Part shown: positions 24,821 through 33,292 of the stretch, in pieces
Layout of the letters: every line of letters begins with the position of its first letter
How positions within the stretch are numbered: the first letter of the stretch is position 1
Assembly (NCBI RefSeq): GCF_002573715.1
Contig: NZ_PDHM01000017.1
Span: 736,412 to 800,411, forward strand
Source of the DNA: Paenibacillus sp. EZ-K15
Lineage (GTDB): Bacteria > Bacillota > Bacilli > Paenibacillales > Paenibacillaceae
Direction: 5' to 3'
Length of the DNA: 64,000 bases
The notes under the pieces: generated by a model
Database searches by the model: none
What the model was told of the DNA's origin: nothing
Seen by the model: only the letters and a program-made list of their open reading frames with translations
Translations under genes and position numbers: made by a program

Positions 24821-25852
24821 TTATACCAATACAATTTCCGGTTCCGGAACGAATCCAAAATGGTTGTTAATCGACTCCGAGATCAGATTCATCAAGTACA
24901 GGATATCGGTTGCCTTGGCATGCTTCTGGTTCAGAATCATGTTACCGTGATGCGGGGAGATGATCGCGCCGCCATATTCGGTTCCTTTCATATTCAGCTG
25001 ATCCACGAGCGAGCCGACGGCTACCCCATAATCATAATTATTTTTGAATACGGAACCGCAGGACGGGTAATCGAAATGGCGTTTACTCGTCCGGTACTTG
25101 ATGATGTCAAGCATTGACTGCGGCGTCTCGATTCCTCTTCCTGCCAACGCGTGCACCTCACCCAGGAAGAATGAGAAAAAGGACGGCAAGGATGATGGAT
25201 GGCTGCCGCGGGTCTTCCACTCCGTAAGCAGTTCGGACGTCATGCTGATCTGCTCCTCCGAGCTGACCGGAATATTGAGATCGGCGCCAACTATAATCCA
25301 AGGGTGCTGCTGGAAGATGGATTGCTTGTATGCAAATAAACAGTCCGCCACGGGAATGGACTGTACCTTTAAGCTCGAATCCGTTGTATCGATATAATAA
25401 ACCGTGTCCAAAATATCGCAGATTTGGCGCGCATTATATTTGGCGTTCATATAGATGCCGGCCCCTACGCAGCCTGGCAGCAAAAAAGTAAAGTCGAGCA
25501 AATCCGTCCCACCCATTAAACCCATCAAGGACAGTAGCGACATGGGCGCGCCGGATGAAACGTACCATTTATCTCCTGACACTCGAAGATCCACCAGGTT
25601 TTTGAGCGATATAAACACCAGATCATGGTTCGGTTCATCCGGGAACAGGATATTGGAGCCCATCCCGAAGATGTACCATGGCATCCCGCGTTTCCTGCAG
25701 TCTTGCAGCAGATCCGCCAGGTCATTTGCCGTTTCAGGCAAGGCCAGATAATTGGCTGAACCGCCGATCCCATACGTAGAAAAAGCAGACAGCTCCACAT
25801 TGCGCTTGCACAATCGGTCGATAGCAGATGTATGTAAAGTCATCGTAGACAT
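24821..25852 (-). CDS. murB: UDP-N-acetylenolpyruvoylglucosamine reductase (MurB-like)
   Basis: A 343-aa FAD-dependent reductase that makes UDP-N-acetylmuramate for peptidoglycan. The FAD-binding part has STYGIGGSANYLALPET and GMGSNILFPDE. The catalytic proton-donor Ser region is YPSCGSVFKNN (about residues 263-273). The C-terminal ISPHHGNMILN and FVPEPEIVLV contain the conserved late Glu. It is about 40 residues longer than Bacillus MurB, has GIGG where RxGG is usual, and stands alone rather than in a division cluster, so it may be a second, divergent MurB. The start ATG is 4 nt after GGAG, a short spacing. Confidence 0.82.
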   Translation of the reverse strand: MSTMTLHTSAIDRLCKRNVELSAFSTYGIGGSANYLALPETANDLADLLQDCRKRGMPWYIFGMGSNILFPDEPNHDLVFISLKNLVDLRVSGDKWYVSSGAPMSLLSLMGLMGGTDLLDFTFLLPGCVGAGIYMNAKYNARQICDILDTVYYIDTTDSSLKVQSIPVADCLFAYKQSIFQQHPWIIVGADLNIPVSSEEQISMTSELLTEWKTRGSHPSSLPSFFSFFLGEVHALAGRGIETPQSMLDIIKYRTSKRHFDYPSCGSVFKNNYDYGVAVGSLVDQLNMKGTEYGGAIISPHHGNMILNQKHAKATDILYLMNLISESINNHFGFVPEPEIVLV

Positions 25853-25970
25853 GTCACTCCCTATTCTTCACATTAGGCACAACATTCCTTACTAAATGTG
25901 GGGATGTTACATCATTATGATCCAACTACTTGGGTGGTGTCAAACTGGAGTGGAATCCTGGCTAAATAGC

Positions 25971-26014
25971 AAAAAATCCCTGGATTACAGCCATTAGACC
26001 GTAACCAAGGGATT
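25971..26014 (-). terminator. Terminator of the sigma factor gene
   Basis: On the minus strand AATCCCTTGGTTAC (26001-26014) pairs imperfectly with GTAATCCAGGGATT, and TTTTTT follows. Confidence 0.75.
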
Positions 26015-26044
26015 CATTCATGATCTCTTTATTCATGCCCAGGA

Positions 26045-26995
26045 TTATTCGAGGAAATCCTTGAGACGTTTGCTGCGGCTCGGATGACGCAATTTACGAA
26101 GCGCCTTCGCCTCAATCTGCCGAATGCGTTCACGCGTAACGCCGAACACCTGCCCTACTTCCTCCAGGGTGCGGGTCCGTCCATCCTCAAGTCCAAAGCG
26201 CAGCCGGAGCACATTCTCTTCACGCTCGGTGAGCGTATCCAGCACTTCCTCCAGCTGTTCCTTCAGCAGCTCAAACGCCGCGGCATCTGCCGGAGCCAAT
26301 GCGTCCTGATCCTCAATGAAATCACCCAGGTTGGAGTCGCTTTCCTCGCCGACCGGCGTTTCCAGAGACACAGGTTCTTGGGATACCTTCTGGATCTCAC
26401 GAACTTTTTCCGGCGTGATATCCATCTCTTTACCGATTTCTTCCGGCGTCGGTTCGCGCCCCAACTCTTGAAGGAGCTGCCTGGAGACACGGACGAGCTT
26501 ATTAATCGTCTCTACCATATGCACCGGAATCCGGATCGTTCTTGCTTGGTCAGCGATCGAGCGGGTTATCGCCTGGCGAATCCACCAGGTGGCATACGTA
26601 CTAAACTTAAAGCCCTTGGAGTAATCGAACTTCTCCACCGCTTTGATCAGGCCCATATTGCCTTCCTGTATCAGATCAAGGAACTGCATTCCCCGACCAG
26701 CATAGCGTCTTGCTATACTTACAACGAGACGAAGATTCGCTTCGGCCAAACGGCGTTTCGCTTCTTCATCTCCCTCCTCTATTCGTTTGGACAGTTCCAC
26801 TTCTTCATCGGCTGTAAGGAGGGGAACCCGACCGATTTCTTTCAGGTACATGCGAACCGGATCGCTAATCTTGATGCCTGGTGGAAGTGAGAGATCGTCA
26901 TGAACCGAAAAATCCTCTGTCGGAGAATTAGCCGCTTTCTCTGTATCCGTAACCTCTCGTTCCAATGCAAAATCCGCACTTTGACGGTTCTCCAT
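26045..26995 (-). CDS. RpoD-like sigma-70 factor lacking region 1.1
   Basis: A 316-aa primary-type sigma factor. Visible regions: 1.2 (DPVRMYLKEIGRVPLLTADEE), 2 (RLVVSIARRYAGRGMQFLDL, QEGNMGLIKAVEKFDYSKGF, FSTYATWWIRQAI), 3 (PVHMVETINKL) and 4 (LTEREENVLRLRFGLEDG, RTLEEVGQVFGVTRERIRQI, RHPSRSKRLKDFLE). Regions 2.4 and 4.2 look the same as SigA, so it should read ordinary -35/-10 promoters. The N-terminus before region 1.2 is only ~45 residues, whereas Bacillus SigA is ~371 aa, and there is no adjacent dnaG. This is likely a second SigA-like gene. GGGGGG is 7 nt before the ATG at 26995; the longer frame to 27022 would contain that site. Confidence 0.9.
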   Translation of the reverse strand: MENRQSADFALEREVTDTEKAANSPTEDFSVHDDLSLPPGIKISDPVRMYLKEIGRVPLLTADEEVELSKRIEEGDEEAKRRLAEANLRLVVSIARRYAGRGMQFLDLIQEGNMGLIKAVEKFDYSKGFKFSTYATWWIRQAITRSIADQARTIRIPVHMVETINKLVRVSRQLLQELGREPTPEEIGKEMDITPEKVREIQKVSQEPVSLETPVGEESDSNLGDFIEDQDALAPADAAAFELLKEQLEEVLDTLTEREENVLRLRFGLEDGRTRTLEEVGQVFGVTRERIRQIEAKALRKLRHPSRSKRLKDFLE

Positions 26996-27137
26996 TCTAT
27001 GCCCCCCTGTTGACAATCCCATATTTTCATGCTAATCTAGCATTAGGTTATTATGACATTAAGCCAATAGTTATTTATCCTTCATTCTAGCATATTTTTC
27101 ACACTATATCAACTTCTAATATATTCTAGTCTATTTC

Positions 27138-27166
27138 ACCCGATCTCAGCCTGAGATCGGGTTTTT
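27138..27166 (+). terminator. Terminator facing plus, with no plus-strand gene upstream
   Basis: ACCCGATCTCAG and CTGAGATCGGGT form a near-perfect hairpin (27138-27162) followed by TTTTT on the plus strand. The genes on both sides run on the minus strand, so it could end an antisense transcript from the sigma factor start region. Confidence 0.6.
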
Positions 27167-27259
27167 ATATACTCCAATTCTGTCTTTCCCTTGGGGAACT
27201 AGACATGCCTCCTCCTTGTACAAGTACAAGATCATCCTCTTACACTACATATGCTACGT

Positions 27260-28600
27260 TTATTTGAGCTGATCTAGTACTGCTTTCGTTTGCTGATTCA
27301 ACGATTTCACATCGGGAGCCTTCACGGGCTCATCGCTCAGCTGATATTTGTGCTTTAGTTCAAGCGTTGCCCTTACGCGGTCGTTCAGCATCTCCTCCGT
27401 GATTACGCCGCTATCAACAGCCTTGGTCAATGCCTGAATGACCGCTTCTTCCAATGCATATTCATGTCCGATCAGAATCATGTTACTCCCTGCGACGACG
27501 GACTTCACGGAAGCCTCTCCTACGTCCGTGCTGCCGGAAATAGCCCCCATTGTCATATCATCCGTTATAACGACACCCTTAAACCCCATTTCTTCCCTTA
27601 ACAAATCGTTTATGACGGGTTTCGAATAGGAGGATGGCGTATCCGGATCAATGCCCTTCATCAGCAGATGCGCAACCATGACCACATCGGCCCCTTCATC
27701 AATCGCTTGTTGAAAAGGTACCAGCTCCACTTCATGCAGACGCTTTAGATCATGGTCAACAACAGGCAGACCGAGATGGGAATCGACCGAAGTATCGCCA
27801 TGCCCAGGAAAATGCTTCACTACAGGAACGACACCATTCTTCTGTATCCCCTTCATGGAGGCGATCCCCTGCGCGCTTACGGTTTCTGCTGTGGTGCCAA
27901 AGGCTCGATCGCCGATAACCGGATTGTTCGGGTTGCTATGAATATCCAGCACCGGGGCAAAAACCATATTGAGTCCGACTCCCGACACCTTCTGCGCGAT
28001 AAGACCACCAACACGATTGGTCAGTGCAAGATCCCCGCTGCTTCCGATTTTGCCGCTTGATGGCAGCTTCACATATTCATCGGGAAAACGGGTAACCCGT
28101 CCACCCTCCTCATCAATACTCAGCCATAGCGGCACAGGATTCACAGCATTTGCCTTCTTCAGCTCATTCAATAGGTCTACTGACTGCTGTACGCTATCGA
28201 TATTATCCTTAAAAAGGATAAATCCGCCTACATGGTAATCCTCCAGCAATCTGCGCGAGGTATCATCCAAGGCAGTCCCTTCGATTCCAACCAGCACCAG
28301 CTGACCGATCTTCTCTTTGACGGTCATGCTATTCAGAAGCTCAGCTACCGCATCTTCAGGCTCGTTCTCAGGCAAATTCCCGTCCTCGCCTTCGTTGTCC
28401 GTGCTGCCTGATGAAGGCGGTGTCCCGTCTTCATTATCTGGAGAAGGAGTCTGCGGCTCCTGCACTTGCTCCGAAGGCGAAGCTCCTGGCCCGTTGTCCC
28501 CGGGACTACCCGATTCGGCTCCGCCCCGGCAACCTGCCACAGCCAATAGCAAGATGACAACCAGCATCATTAAGCACGTCCATTTTGTCTTACGCTTCAA
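27260..28600 (-). CDS. nagZ: GH3 beta-N-acetylglucosaminidase lipoprotein (NagZ/YbbD type)
   Basis: A 446-aa surface lipoprotein, lipobox LAVAGC (Cys24), then a ~60-residue Pro/Ser/Glu-rich linker. The GH3 domain has GQLVLVGIEG, LSIDEEGGRVTRFPDE, the NagZ-specific KHFPGHGDTSVDSHLGLP (catalytic Asp273/His275 dyad) and the nucleophile in VITDDMTMGAIS (Asp347). In B. subtilis NagZ, together with an amidase, trims muropeptides during wall turnover. The TTG at 28600 is chosen because GGAAGG lies 7 nt upstream; the frame to 28666 starts before this site. No separate C-terminal GH3 domain is present. It is monocistronic. Confidence 0.9.
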   Translation of the reverse strand: MKRKTKWTCLMMLVVILLLAVAGCRGGAESGSPGDNGPGASPSEQVQEPQTPSPDNEDGTPPSSGSTDNEGEDGNLPENEPEDAVAELLNSMTVKEKIGQLVLVGIEGTALDDTSRRLLEDYHVGGFILFKDNIDSVQQSVDLLNELKKANAVNPVPLWLSIDEEGGRVTRFPDEYVKLPSSGKIGSSGDLALTNRVGGLIAQKVSGVGLNMVFAPVLDIHSNPNNPVIGDRAFGTTAETVSAQGIASMKGIQKNGVVPVVKHFPGHGDTSVDSHLGLPVVDHDLKRLHEVELVPFQQAIDEGADVVMVAHLLMKGIDPDTPSSYSKPVINDLLREEMGFKGVVITDDMTMGAISGSTDVGEASVKSVVAGSNMILIGHEYALEEAVIQALTKAVDSGVITEEMLNDRVRATLELKHKYQLSDEPVKAPDVKSLNQQTKAVLDQLK

Positions 28601-28714
28601 CTTGTCACCTTCCTTCAAATTCACACTATTATATTCGTCCTCTGTTCCACAGAGTCCTTCCATCATAACATGATTTCCTTACAGCCCAAACCAAGCCTAA
28701 GCTGCCCGCCTAAG

Positions 28715-28747
28715 AAAGAAGAAAGAGCCGCATCGACAACGGCTCTT
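28715..28747 (-). terminator. Terminator of the 51-aa protein gene
   Basis: On the minus strand AAGAGCCG (28740-28747) pairs with CGGCTCTT (28723-28730), followed by a T-rich stretch. Confidence 0.75.
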
Positions 28748-28753
28748 CCTCGC

Positions 28754-28909
28754 CTATTTAAGCAGTCCGAGCTTACGGGCTTGCTCCTCGGTTAATATAA
28801 ACTGCTCCGTGTCCCACACTTCATCCTCATCCGTTCTTCCGAACATCAGCATAATATCATCCCATATATTCTTTTGCATTGCCTCAGCTTGCGTGATAAT
28901 CACCTTCAT
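28754..28909 (-). CDS. Small acidic protein of unknown function
   Basis: A 51-aa protein starting MKVIITQAEAMQKNIWDDIM, then MFGRTDEDEVWDTEQFILTE and a C-terminal QARKLGLLK. It is rich in Asp/Glu with a basic tail, predicted mostly helical and cytoplasmic. The ATG at 28909 is preferred: AAAGGA lies upstream, and residues before it in the longer frame look like non-coding sequence. I do not recognise a family. It has its own terminator, which supports it being a real gene. Confidence 0.6.
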   Translation of the reverse strand: MKVIITQAEAMQKNIWDDIMLMFGRTDEDEVWDTEQFILTEEQARKLGLLK

Positions 28910-28984
28910 GTGAACGTCATTCCTTTCCTTGGAATCATCTCCTACTACATATACAACCATCACAGGTCGTATAGAATCGAAAAA

Positions 28985-29016
28985 CAAGCAAAAGCCTGCA
29001 GATAGTATCTGCAGGC
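28985..29016 (-). terminator. Terminator of the DegV gene
   Basis: A perfect inverted repeat GCCTGCAGATA/TATCTGCAGGC (28994-29016) is followed on the minus strand by TTTTGCTTGTTTT. Confidence 0.85.
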
Positions 29017-29032
29017 AGGATCTGTACTATAA

Positions 29033-29893
29033 CTAGGAATAAGCAGGATGATATTTAATCCACGACATCGCAATGGTGCCTTCGCCGGCATGGATGCCCG
29101 CAACGGGAATAAAGGTCATGATTTCGGTTTTCAACGCCGGATGGGCTCCGCTGATTTCCTTCTGGATTTCTTCGGCCTCTTCTACGTTGTTTGCGTGCAT
29201 GATGCAGACCTTTTTAATTTTCTGTAAATCCAGTTTCATAAGTTCCAACATTCTCTGCTTGGCCTTCTTGAACGTCCGGATCTTCTCTTCCACAATGACC
29301 TTGCCTTCATCAAAACGCAGCAGCAGATGAATGCGGAGCAGGTTGCTGAGAAGAAGCTGGGTGCCGGATACCCGACCGCTGCTGTGAAGCCGGTGCAGGC
29401 TTGCCGGAATAAGGTAGAACGACATGTTTTGTACCATGGACTGAATTTTATCTTTGATCATCTGCACGGTATCCCCTTGGCTATGCCAGTGAATCCCGGA
29501 CATGATCATTTCGCGTACCGGAAACGCTCCCGCTTGAGAATCGATGCCAACCACGGGTACCTCGGCAATCTCTGCTGCCTGCATGGATGAATTCAATGTT
29601 CCGCTGAGCTCGGATGAACAGTGAATGGCGATAATATCATCATACTTCACTTTCAGGGATTCATATAATTCGATGAATTCACCGATTGGAGGCTGTGAGC
29701 TGCTGACTTTCGGTTCATCTTTCATTCTTTCATAAAAGGTCTCTGCCGAGATGTCAATTCCTTCCCTGTACGCCTCCTGTCCAAGTATCAACCTCAAAGG
29801 TACAATATAAATATGATTTTCCTTGGCGAATTTAGGATCGATTGTACTCGTGCTGTCGGTTACCCAAGCTATGGATCTCATTATCGTGTTCAC
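29033..29893 (-). CDS. DegV family fatty-acid-binding protein
   Basis: A 286-aa cytosolic protein. The DegV N-terminus reads IAWVTDSTSTIDPKFAKEN, with VPLRLILGQEAYREGIDISAE after it. The lipid-binding signature has TSQP-type SSSQPPIGEF (about residues 62-71), HCSSELSGTLNSS (about 89-101) and the second-domain LHRLHSSGRVSG. Family members bind fatty acids (FakB) that the kinase FakA phosphorylates for lipid synthesis; no FakA gene is here. The start is uncertain: a GTG at 29893 with a weak GAGA upstream, or ATG four codons later. Confidence 0.92.
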   Translation of the reverse strand: MNTIMRSIAWVTDSTSTIDPKFAKENHIYIVPLRLILGQEAYREGIDISAETFYERMKDEPKVSSSQPPIGEFIELYESLKVKYDDIIAIHCSSELSGTLNSSMQAAEIAEVPVVGIDSQAGAFPVREMIMSGIHWHSQGDTVQMIKDKIQSMVQNMSFYLIPASLHRLHSSGRVSGTQLLLSNLLRIHLLLRFDEGKVIVEEKIRTFKKAKQRMLELMKLDLQKIKKVCIMHANNVEEAEEIQKEISGAHPALKTEIMTFIPVAGIHAGEGTIAMSWIKYHPAYS

Positions 29894-30031
29894 GTCTCGC
29901 TTTCGTGTAGTAAGAAGTAGGAAAGGAAGCGATTTAAGCCTCTAAATTCATCATATCTTACCCTTACAACGCATTGCAAACGAAAGGAATGTGATTTCAT
30001 ATCCTTCACATAGGTTCGCCACACAAAAGCC

Positions 30032-30385
30032 TTATTTTCGCTCTGCGTTATACCCCTTTTCTCCAAAAGGTTCCAGCTGTTCAATCCAATATGCCTCCCG
30101 TTTGCTGACCGCGTCCTTCAGATCATAGAACGGATCTTGCTTCGGCTCAATCGTCTCCAGAATCTCGAAGACAAAAGCATCCTCACCATACTCGTTCCAT
30201 TCCCTCTGAAGCGTCTTATTGTAGCTTGTTCCCATCTGCAGCTCGAATCGTTTGCCATTCATGGTCTTCAAGTTATTCGTTCCGGCAACAAATACCTTGC
30301 CGTTCTTTGTGTTTCGAATTTGATACACACCTGCTTCAATCTTGATTTCCTTATACATTTGATTTAATTCCTGTCTGCGATTCAT
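30032..30385 (-). CDS. GIY-YIG nuclease family protein
   Basis: A 117-aa protein with a minimal GIY-YIG fold. The motif appears as AGVYQIRNTKNGKVFVAGT (residues ~18-36), with the second YIG position changed to FVAG, followed by LKTMNGKRFELQMG and a C-terminal KREAYWIEQL. The catalytic Tyr of the first triplet is present but the second triplet is altered, so nuclease activity is uncertain. AAGGAGG is well placed before the ATG. It lies 28 bp after the DUF2087 regulator stop, a pairing I believe is recurrent in Paenibacillus. Confidence 0.8.
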   Translation of the reverse strand: MNRRQELNQMYKEIKIEAGVYQIRNTKNGKVFVAGTNNLKTMNGKRFELQMGTSYNKTLQREWNEYGEDAFVFEILETIEPKQDPFYDLKDAVSKREAYWIEQLEPFGEKGYNAERK

Positions 30386-30413
30386 GGCGTTAGGGCCTCC
30401 TTCTTGCTTCCAT

Positions 30414-31181
30414 TTAGGTCGTTAGCCAGTACTGGCTTCCATCATCCTTGCGATTCAAAAAACCATATTCGATCAAATATCGGCGAATGGTCACATAATC
30501 GGGATTGTCTCTTCCGATCGTATCGTTGATCTCCTGTTCGGAATACAAGACATCCGGTTTAAAACGGGCTGCGATTTCTCGTAAAACAACGTACTTCTGC
30601 TTCTCTTTGAGCTTAAATGTCTTCAGCGGGCCATCGGTCCCTTCGGGAAACACCTTGGCCAGAATCGATTGCCTCTCTTCTTCCGTGACATTGTAGCGCT
30701 CATCCACCATTTTGGCCTGCTTGGGAATTTCCACGAATGCCGGTGCATGGTCATCCTTTTCCTTCAGCAGCTCCATTAAAGTCAGCAGCACCTTGGACTG
30801 TCTTTCCTTCTCCTTCAAGGCAAACCGGTGATTGCGAATCGTCGATGCACTGCCTATGCCGAGCTCCTGTTGTACCTCTTTATCGTTCTTGCCTTGATAG
30901 AAGAGTTGGAGCAATCGATTCTGATGCTCCGTCAATCCAGTCAGCTTCTTATCGAGCCCCGACAGATACTGAAACACGGAGCCATGCTCCCGGCGGATAT
31001 GAACGGTCATGTATCGTTCTGACTCATATAACACATCTTGGTCCGGGTAGATGATCCCTTTCTCAATCGTCTTGCCGCACAGGAGGCATACCCATACGGG
31101 CCCATCGTCAATATAGCCTTGTTTAAGTTCATCTATAGAAGCATTCCAGAAACGCTCGTTCGGATCCAATGCAAACACCAC
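30414..31181 (-). CDS. DUF2087 domain transcriptional regulator with LuxR-like HTH
   Basis: A 255-aa protein. The N-terminal part has a zinc-finger-like WVCLLCGKTIEKG...HIRREHG (C2H2 pattern, residues ~30-65). A GerE/LuxR-type HTH follows (about 82-120: LTEHQNRLLQLFYQGKNDKE, VQQELGIGSASTIRNHRF). The C-terminal DUF2087 domain (about 170-250) includes KEKQKYVVLREIAARFKP and RRYLIEYGFLNRK. GTG starts at 31181 or 31178. A strong promoter with an inverted repeat in its spacer lies directly upstream, suggesting autoregulation. It is co-transcribed with the GIY-YIG gene. Confidence 0.85.
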   Translation of the reverse strand: MVFALDPNERFWNASIDELKQGYIDDGPVWVCLLCGKTIEKGIIYPDQDVLYESERYMTVHIRREHGSVFQYLSGLDKKLTGLTEHQNRLLQLFYQGKNDKEVQQELGIGSASTIRNHRFALKEKERQSKVLLTLMELLKEKDDHAPAFVEIPKQAKMVDERYNVTEEERQSILAKVFPEGTDGPLKTFKLKEKQKYVVLREIAARFKPDVLYSEQEINDTIGRDNPDYVTIRRYLIEYGFLNRKDDGSQYWLTT

Positions 31182-31199
31182 TTTTCAATTAGTTATTTG

Positions 31200-31235
31200 T
31201 ATAGACATTTTATATTTTTGTCTATAACATGTCAA
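31200..31235 (-). promoter_or_regulatory. Promoter/operator of the DUF2087-GIY-YIG operon
   Basis: On the minus strand there is a perfect TTGACA (31230-31235), a 17-nt spacer and TAAAAT (31207-31212). The inverted repeat TATAGACA (31200-31207)/TGTCTATA (31219-31226), with 11 bp between arms, spans the spacer and -10. Confidence 0.7.
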
Positions 31236-31326
31236 TCGTGCTCCACTCACATATAATATTTCTTCCTCCCTTATGTGGAACCTGCTAGAATAGAGGGTGC
31301 TGCTGTAAAATTTAGGGGGTATCATC

Positions 31327-32625
31327 ATGGGTTTCATTCAACAGTCGGCAAAAGAAATGCATTCTTGGCCGCGTAACATCAAGCTGTTTTTTCTAGCTAA
31401 CGTGCTGTATCAGATCGGTACCGGCATGTTTAGCGTGCTCTACAATTTGTACATACAAGGCCTTGGATATAATGACTCCATGAATGGAACAGTGGTCAGT
31501 ATTCAATCCCTAGCAACGGCACTGATGTTCATTCCGATCGGCCTGATCGGAGACCGTGGCAGCCGCAAGCGAATCCTCGTCTTAGGGGCATTGTTAAGCG
31601 GTGCGGGACTGATCGCGCGCTCTTTTCTTGAAAGCGAGTTCAGCTTGCTTGGTCTTGCGATATATACCGGTTTATTCGCATCCTTTTTTCAGGTGCTGGC
31701 TATCCCCTTTTTAGCGGAAAACACGGCGAAATCGGCTCGCATGCGGATCTTTAGTATTCACGCCTCGCTGGTTCTTGCTTCTCAAGTGCTCGGAAGCATG
31801 GGAGGCGGATTCTTGGCGGATGCCCTGCAGGCCGTTGGTATGCACAAGGTCGGCAGCTTGAAAACCGCGCTTTTCATAGGCGGCCTGGCAACCTTTGCGG
31901 CGTTTATCCCGCTCTTGTTCACAACCGACCAGAAGGCCGAGGAGATACAGGCACTGGATGCACCGCCTACTGATCATCAACCAGCTCAGGCAGGAGTAGC
32001 TGTGAACACCTCCGGTTTGGGGGATTACAAAGTCATCGGTCAGTTCGCGCTTGCTCAATTGTTAATCGGCCTGGGATCAGGGCTTGTCGTGCCTTATTTG
32101 AATTTATATTTTACCAACCGCTTCTCGGTATCGTTATCAGCTGTCGGAATTCTGATATCACTCGGACAAGTCATGACAATCGTATCGATGCTGATTGGAC
32201 CTACACTGGTGAATCGGGTGGGAGCCGTCAGGGCCGTGGTGCTCTTTCAAGTCCTATCCTTGCCCTTCCTGCTGTTAACCGGGTTCACGAACGTACTCCT
32301 CATTGCATCGGTCGGCTTCCTGTTCCGCCAAGCTCTGATGAATGCCGCCAATCCGATACAATCCTCTATTCTGATCGACCGCGTACCGGATCACCGAAGA
32401 GGAATCGCCAATTCAGTCACGCAAACAGCCTTCATGCTGGGCTGGGCTACCATGGGACCCGTACAATCTAAACTCGTCACCACTTACGGCAGCTATTGGG
32501 GATATGCGATCACATTTTGTATTACCGGAACGCTATATGTTGTATCCTCGTTTCTATACTACCGAATGTTCCGTGAGCGCAAGAGCAGCAGCCTCTCCTC
32601 CTCCGATACCGCTGCTACTCTCTAG
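31327..32625 (+). CDS. MFS transporter
   Basis: A 432-aa membrane protein with about 12 predicted helices. It contains FLANVLYQIGTGMFSVLYNL in helix 1, the loop GLIGDRGSRKRILVLG after helix 2 (MFS signature) and a ~40-residue cytoplasmic loop between helices 6 and 7 rich in Glu/Gln/Ala. The GGGGG Shine-Dalgarno lies 7 nt before the ATG. The family is broad (drug exporters and unknowns); there is no context to fix a substrate. Its last 11 bp overlap the 3' end of the convergent DUF4166 gene, so the two stops interlock. Confidence 0.85.
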   Translation: MGFIQQSAKEMHSWPRNIKLFFLANVLYQIGTGMFSVLYNLYIQGLGYNDSMNGTVVSIQSLATALMFIPIGLIGDRGSRKRILVLGALLSGAGLIARSFLESEFSLLGLAIYTGLFASFFQVLAIPFLAENTAKSARMRIFSIHASLVLASQVLGSMGGGFLADALQAVGMHKVGSLKTALFIGGLATFAAFIPLLFTTDQKAEEIQALDAPPTDHQPAQAGVAVNTSGLGDYKVIGQFALAQLLIGLGSGLVVPYLNLYFTNRFSVSLSAVGILISLGQVMTIVSMLIGPTLVNRVGAVRAVVLFQVLSLPFLLLTGFTNVLLIASVGFLFRQALMNAANPIQSSILIDRVPDHRRGIANSVTQTAFMLGWATMGPVQSKLVTTYGSYWGYAITFCITGTLYVVSSFLYYRMFRERKSSSLSSSDTAATL

Positions 32626-33292
32626 CCTCAACCCGCAGAGGTTTCACATGGAGCGGAACAGCTCCATCGGCTACAGCCATGGTCCGGGCCTGAAAGCTTC
32701 CCTTGTACCGGAAGACAGGCCCCCATATCGGATTGTCCACCTCAACGGAGATCCGGTATTGTTGATTCCCGTCATCATACCACTCGCATACATCGGCTGT
32801 TCCGGTGAACCACCGGGGAACTCGAAACTGCAAAAGCCCCTCATAAAACCTCTGCTCCCCCGATTGAATGCGAATTCCGCCGTTAGCCCCCGCGGCAATC
32901 CGGAGATCGACCGCCAGGTGCTGTTTATTCCCTAAATAATCCACGACACGGCTGCGCTGCGCACTATAGATCATCGTGGCATCAAACCGCCTCTGAATGC
33001 CCGGAAAATCAAAGCTGCGACACCACGTCACCGTTTCTCTTCCCCATTCATCCCGATAAGCATAGTTCTCAATCCGAAACGGAATCCCTATCCCTCGATT
33101 GGGAAACATAATATGCCGCGTCGTGCCTATATAGAGAGGTAGTGCAGCCCAAGGTGCGTACCAGATCTCCTCCATGACGCCTTCGCCAATCGAAGCAATG
33201 TTATCCTTGCTGTCAAACCCGAACCGCTCCCGAATTTTAGGATGAAGCCTTTGAAATTGCGAGCCTAGAGCTTGTTCATAGATCGAGGTCAT
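32615..33292 (-). CDS. DUF4166 domain-containing protein
   Basis: A 225-aa protein matching the DUF4166 pattern: YEQALGSQFQRLHPKIRERF at the start, then GTTRHIMFPNRGIGIPF, RTFDFPGIQRRFDATM-like (here SFDFPGIQRRFDATM) and PRWFTGTADVCEWYDD. Function is unknown; the domain often sits with SRPBCC or NAD-binding proteins. The ATG at 33292 has GGAGGGGAGAGGC before it; the longer frame to 33331 is rejected. Its start overlaps the end of the SRPBCC/DoxX-like gene by 17 bp, so translation is coupled. Confidence 0.85.
   Translation of the reverse strand: MTSIYEQALGSQFQRLHPKIRERFGFDSKDNIASIGEGVMEEIWYAPWAALPLYIGTTRHIMFPNRGIGIPFRIENYAYRDEWGRETVTWCRSFDFPGIQRRFDATMIYSAQRSRVVDYLGNKQHLAVDLRIAAGANGGIRIQSGEQRFYEGLLQFRVPRWFTGTADVCEWYDDGNQQYRISVEVDNPIWGPVFRYKGSFQARTMAVADGAVPLHVKPLRVEARE

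Noticed and set aside
26084..26890. 268-aa plus-strand frame opposite the sigma factor
   Set aside because: Antisense of a gene with unmistakable sigma-70 regions; no start context.
30032..31181. DUF2087/GIY-YIG pair as part of a prophage or mobile island
   Set aside because: No integrase, direct repeats, or phage genes nearby; neighbours are ordinary chromosomal genes.
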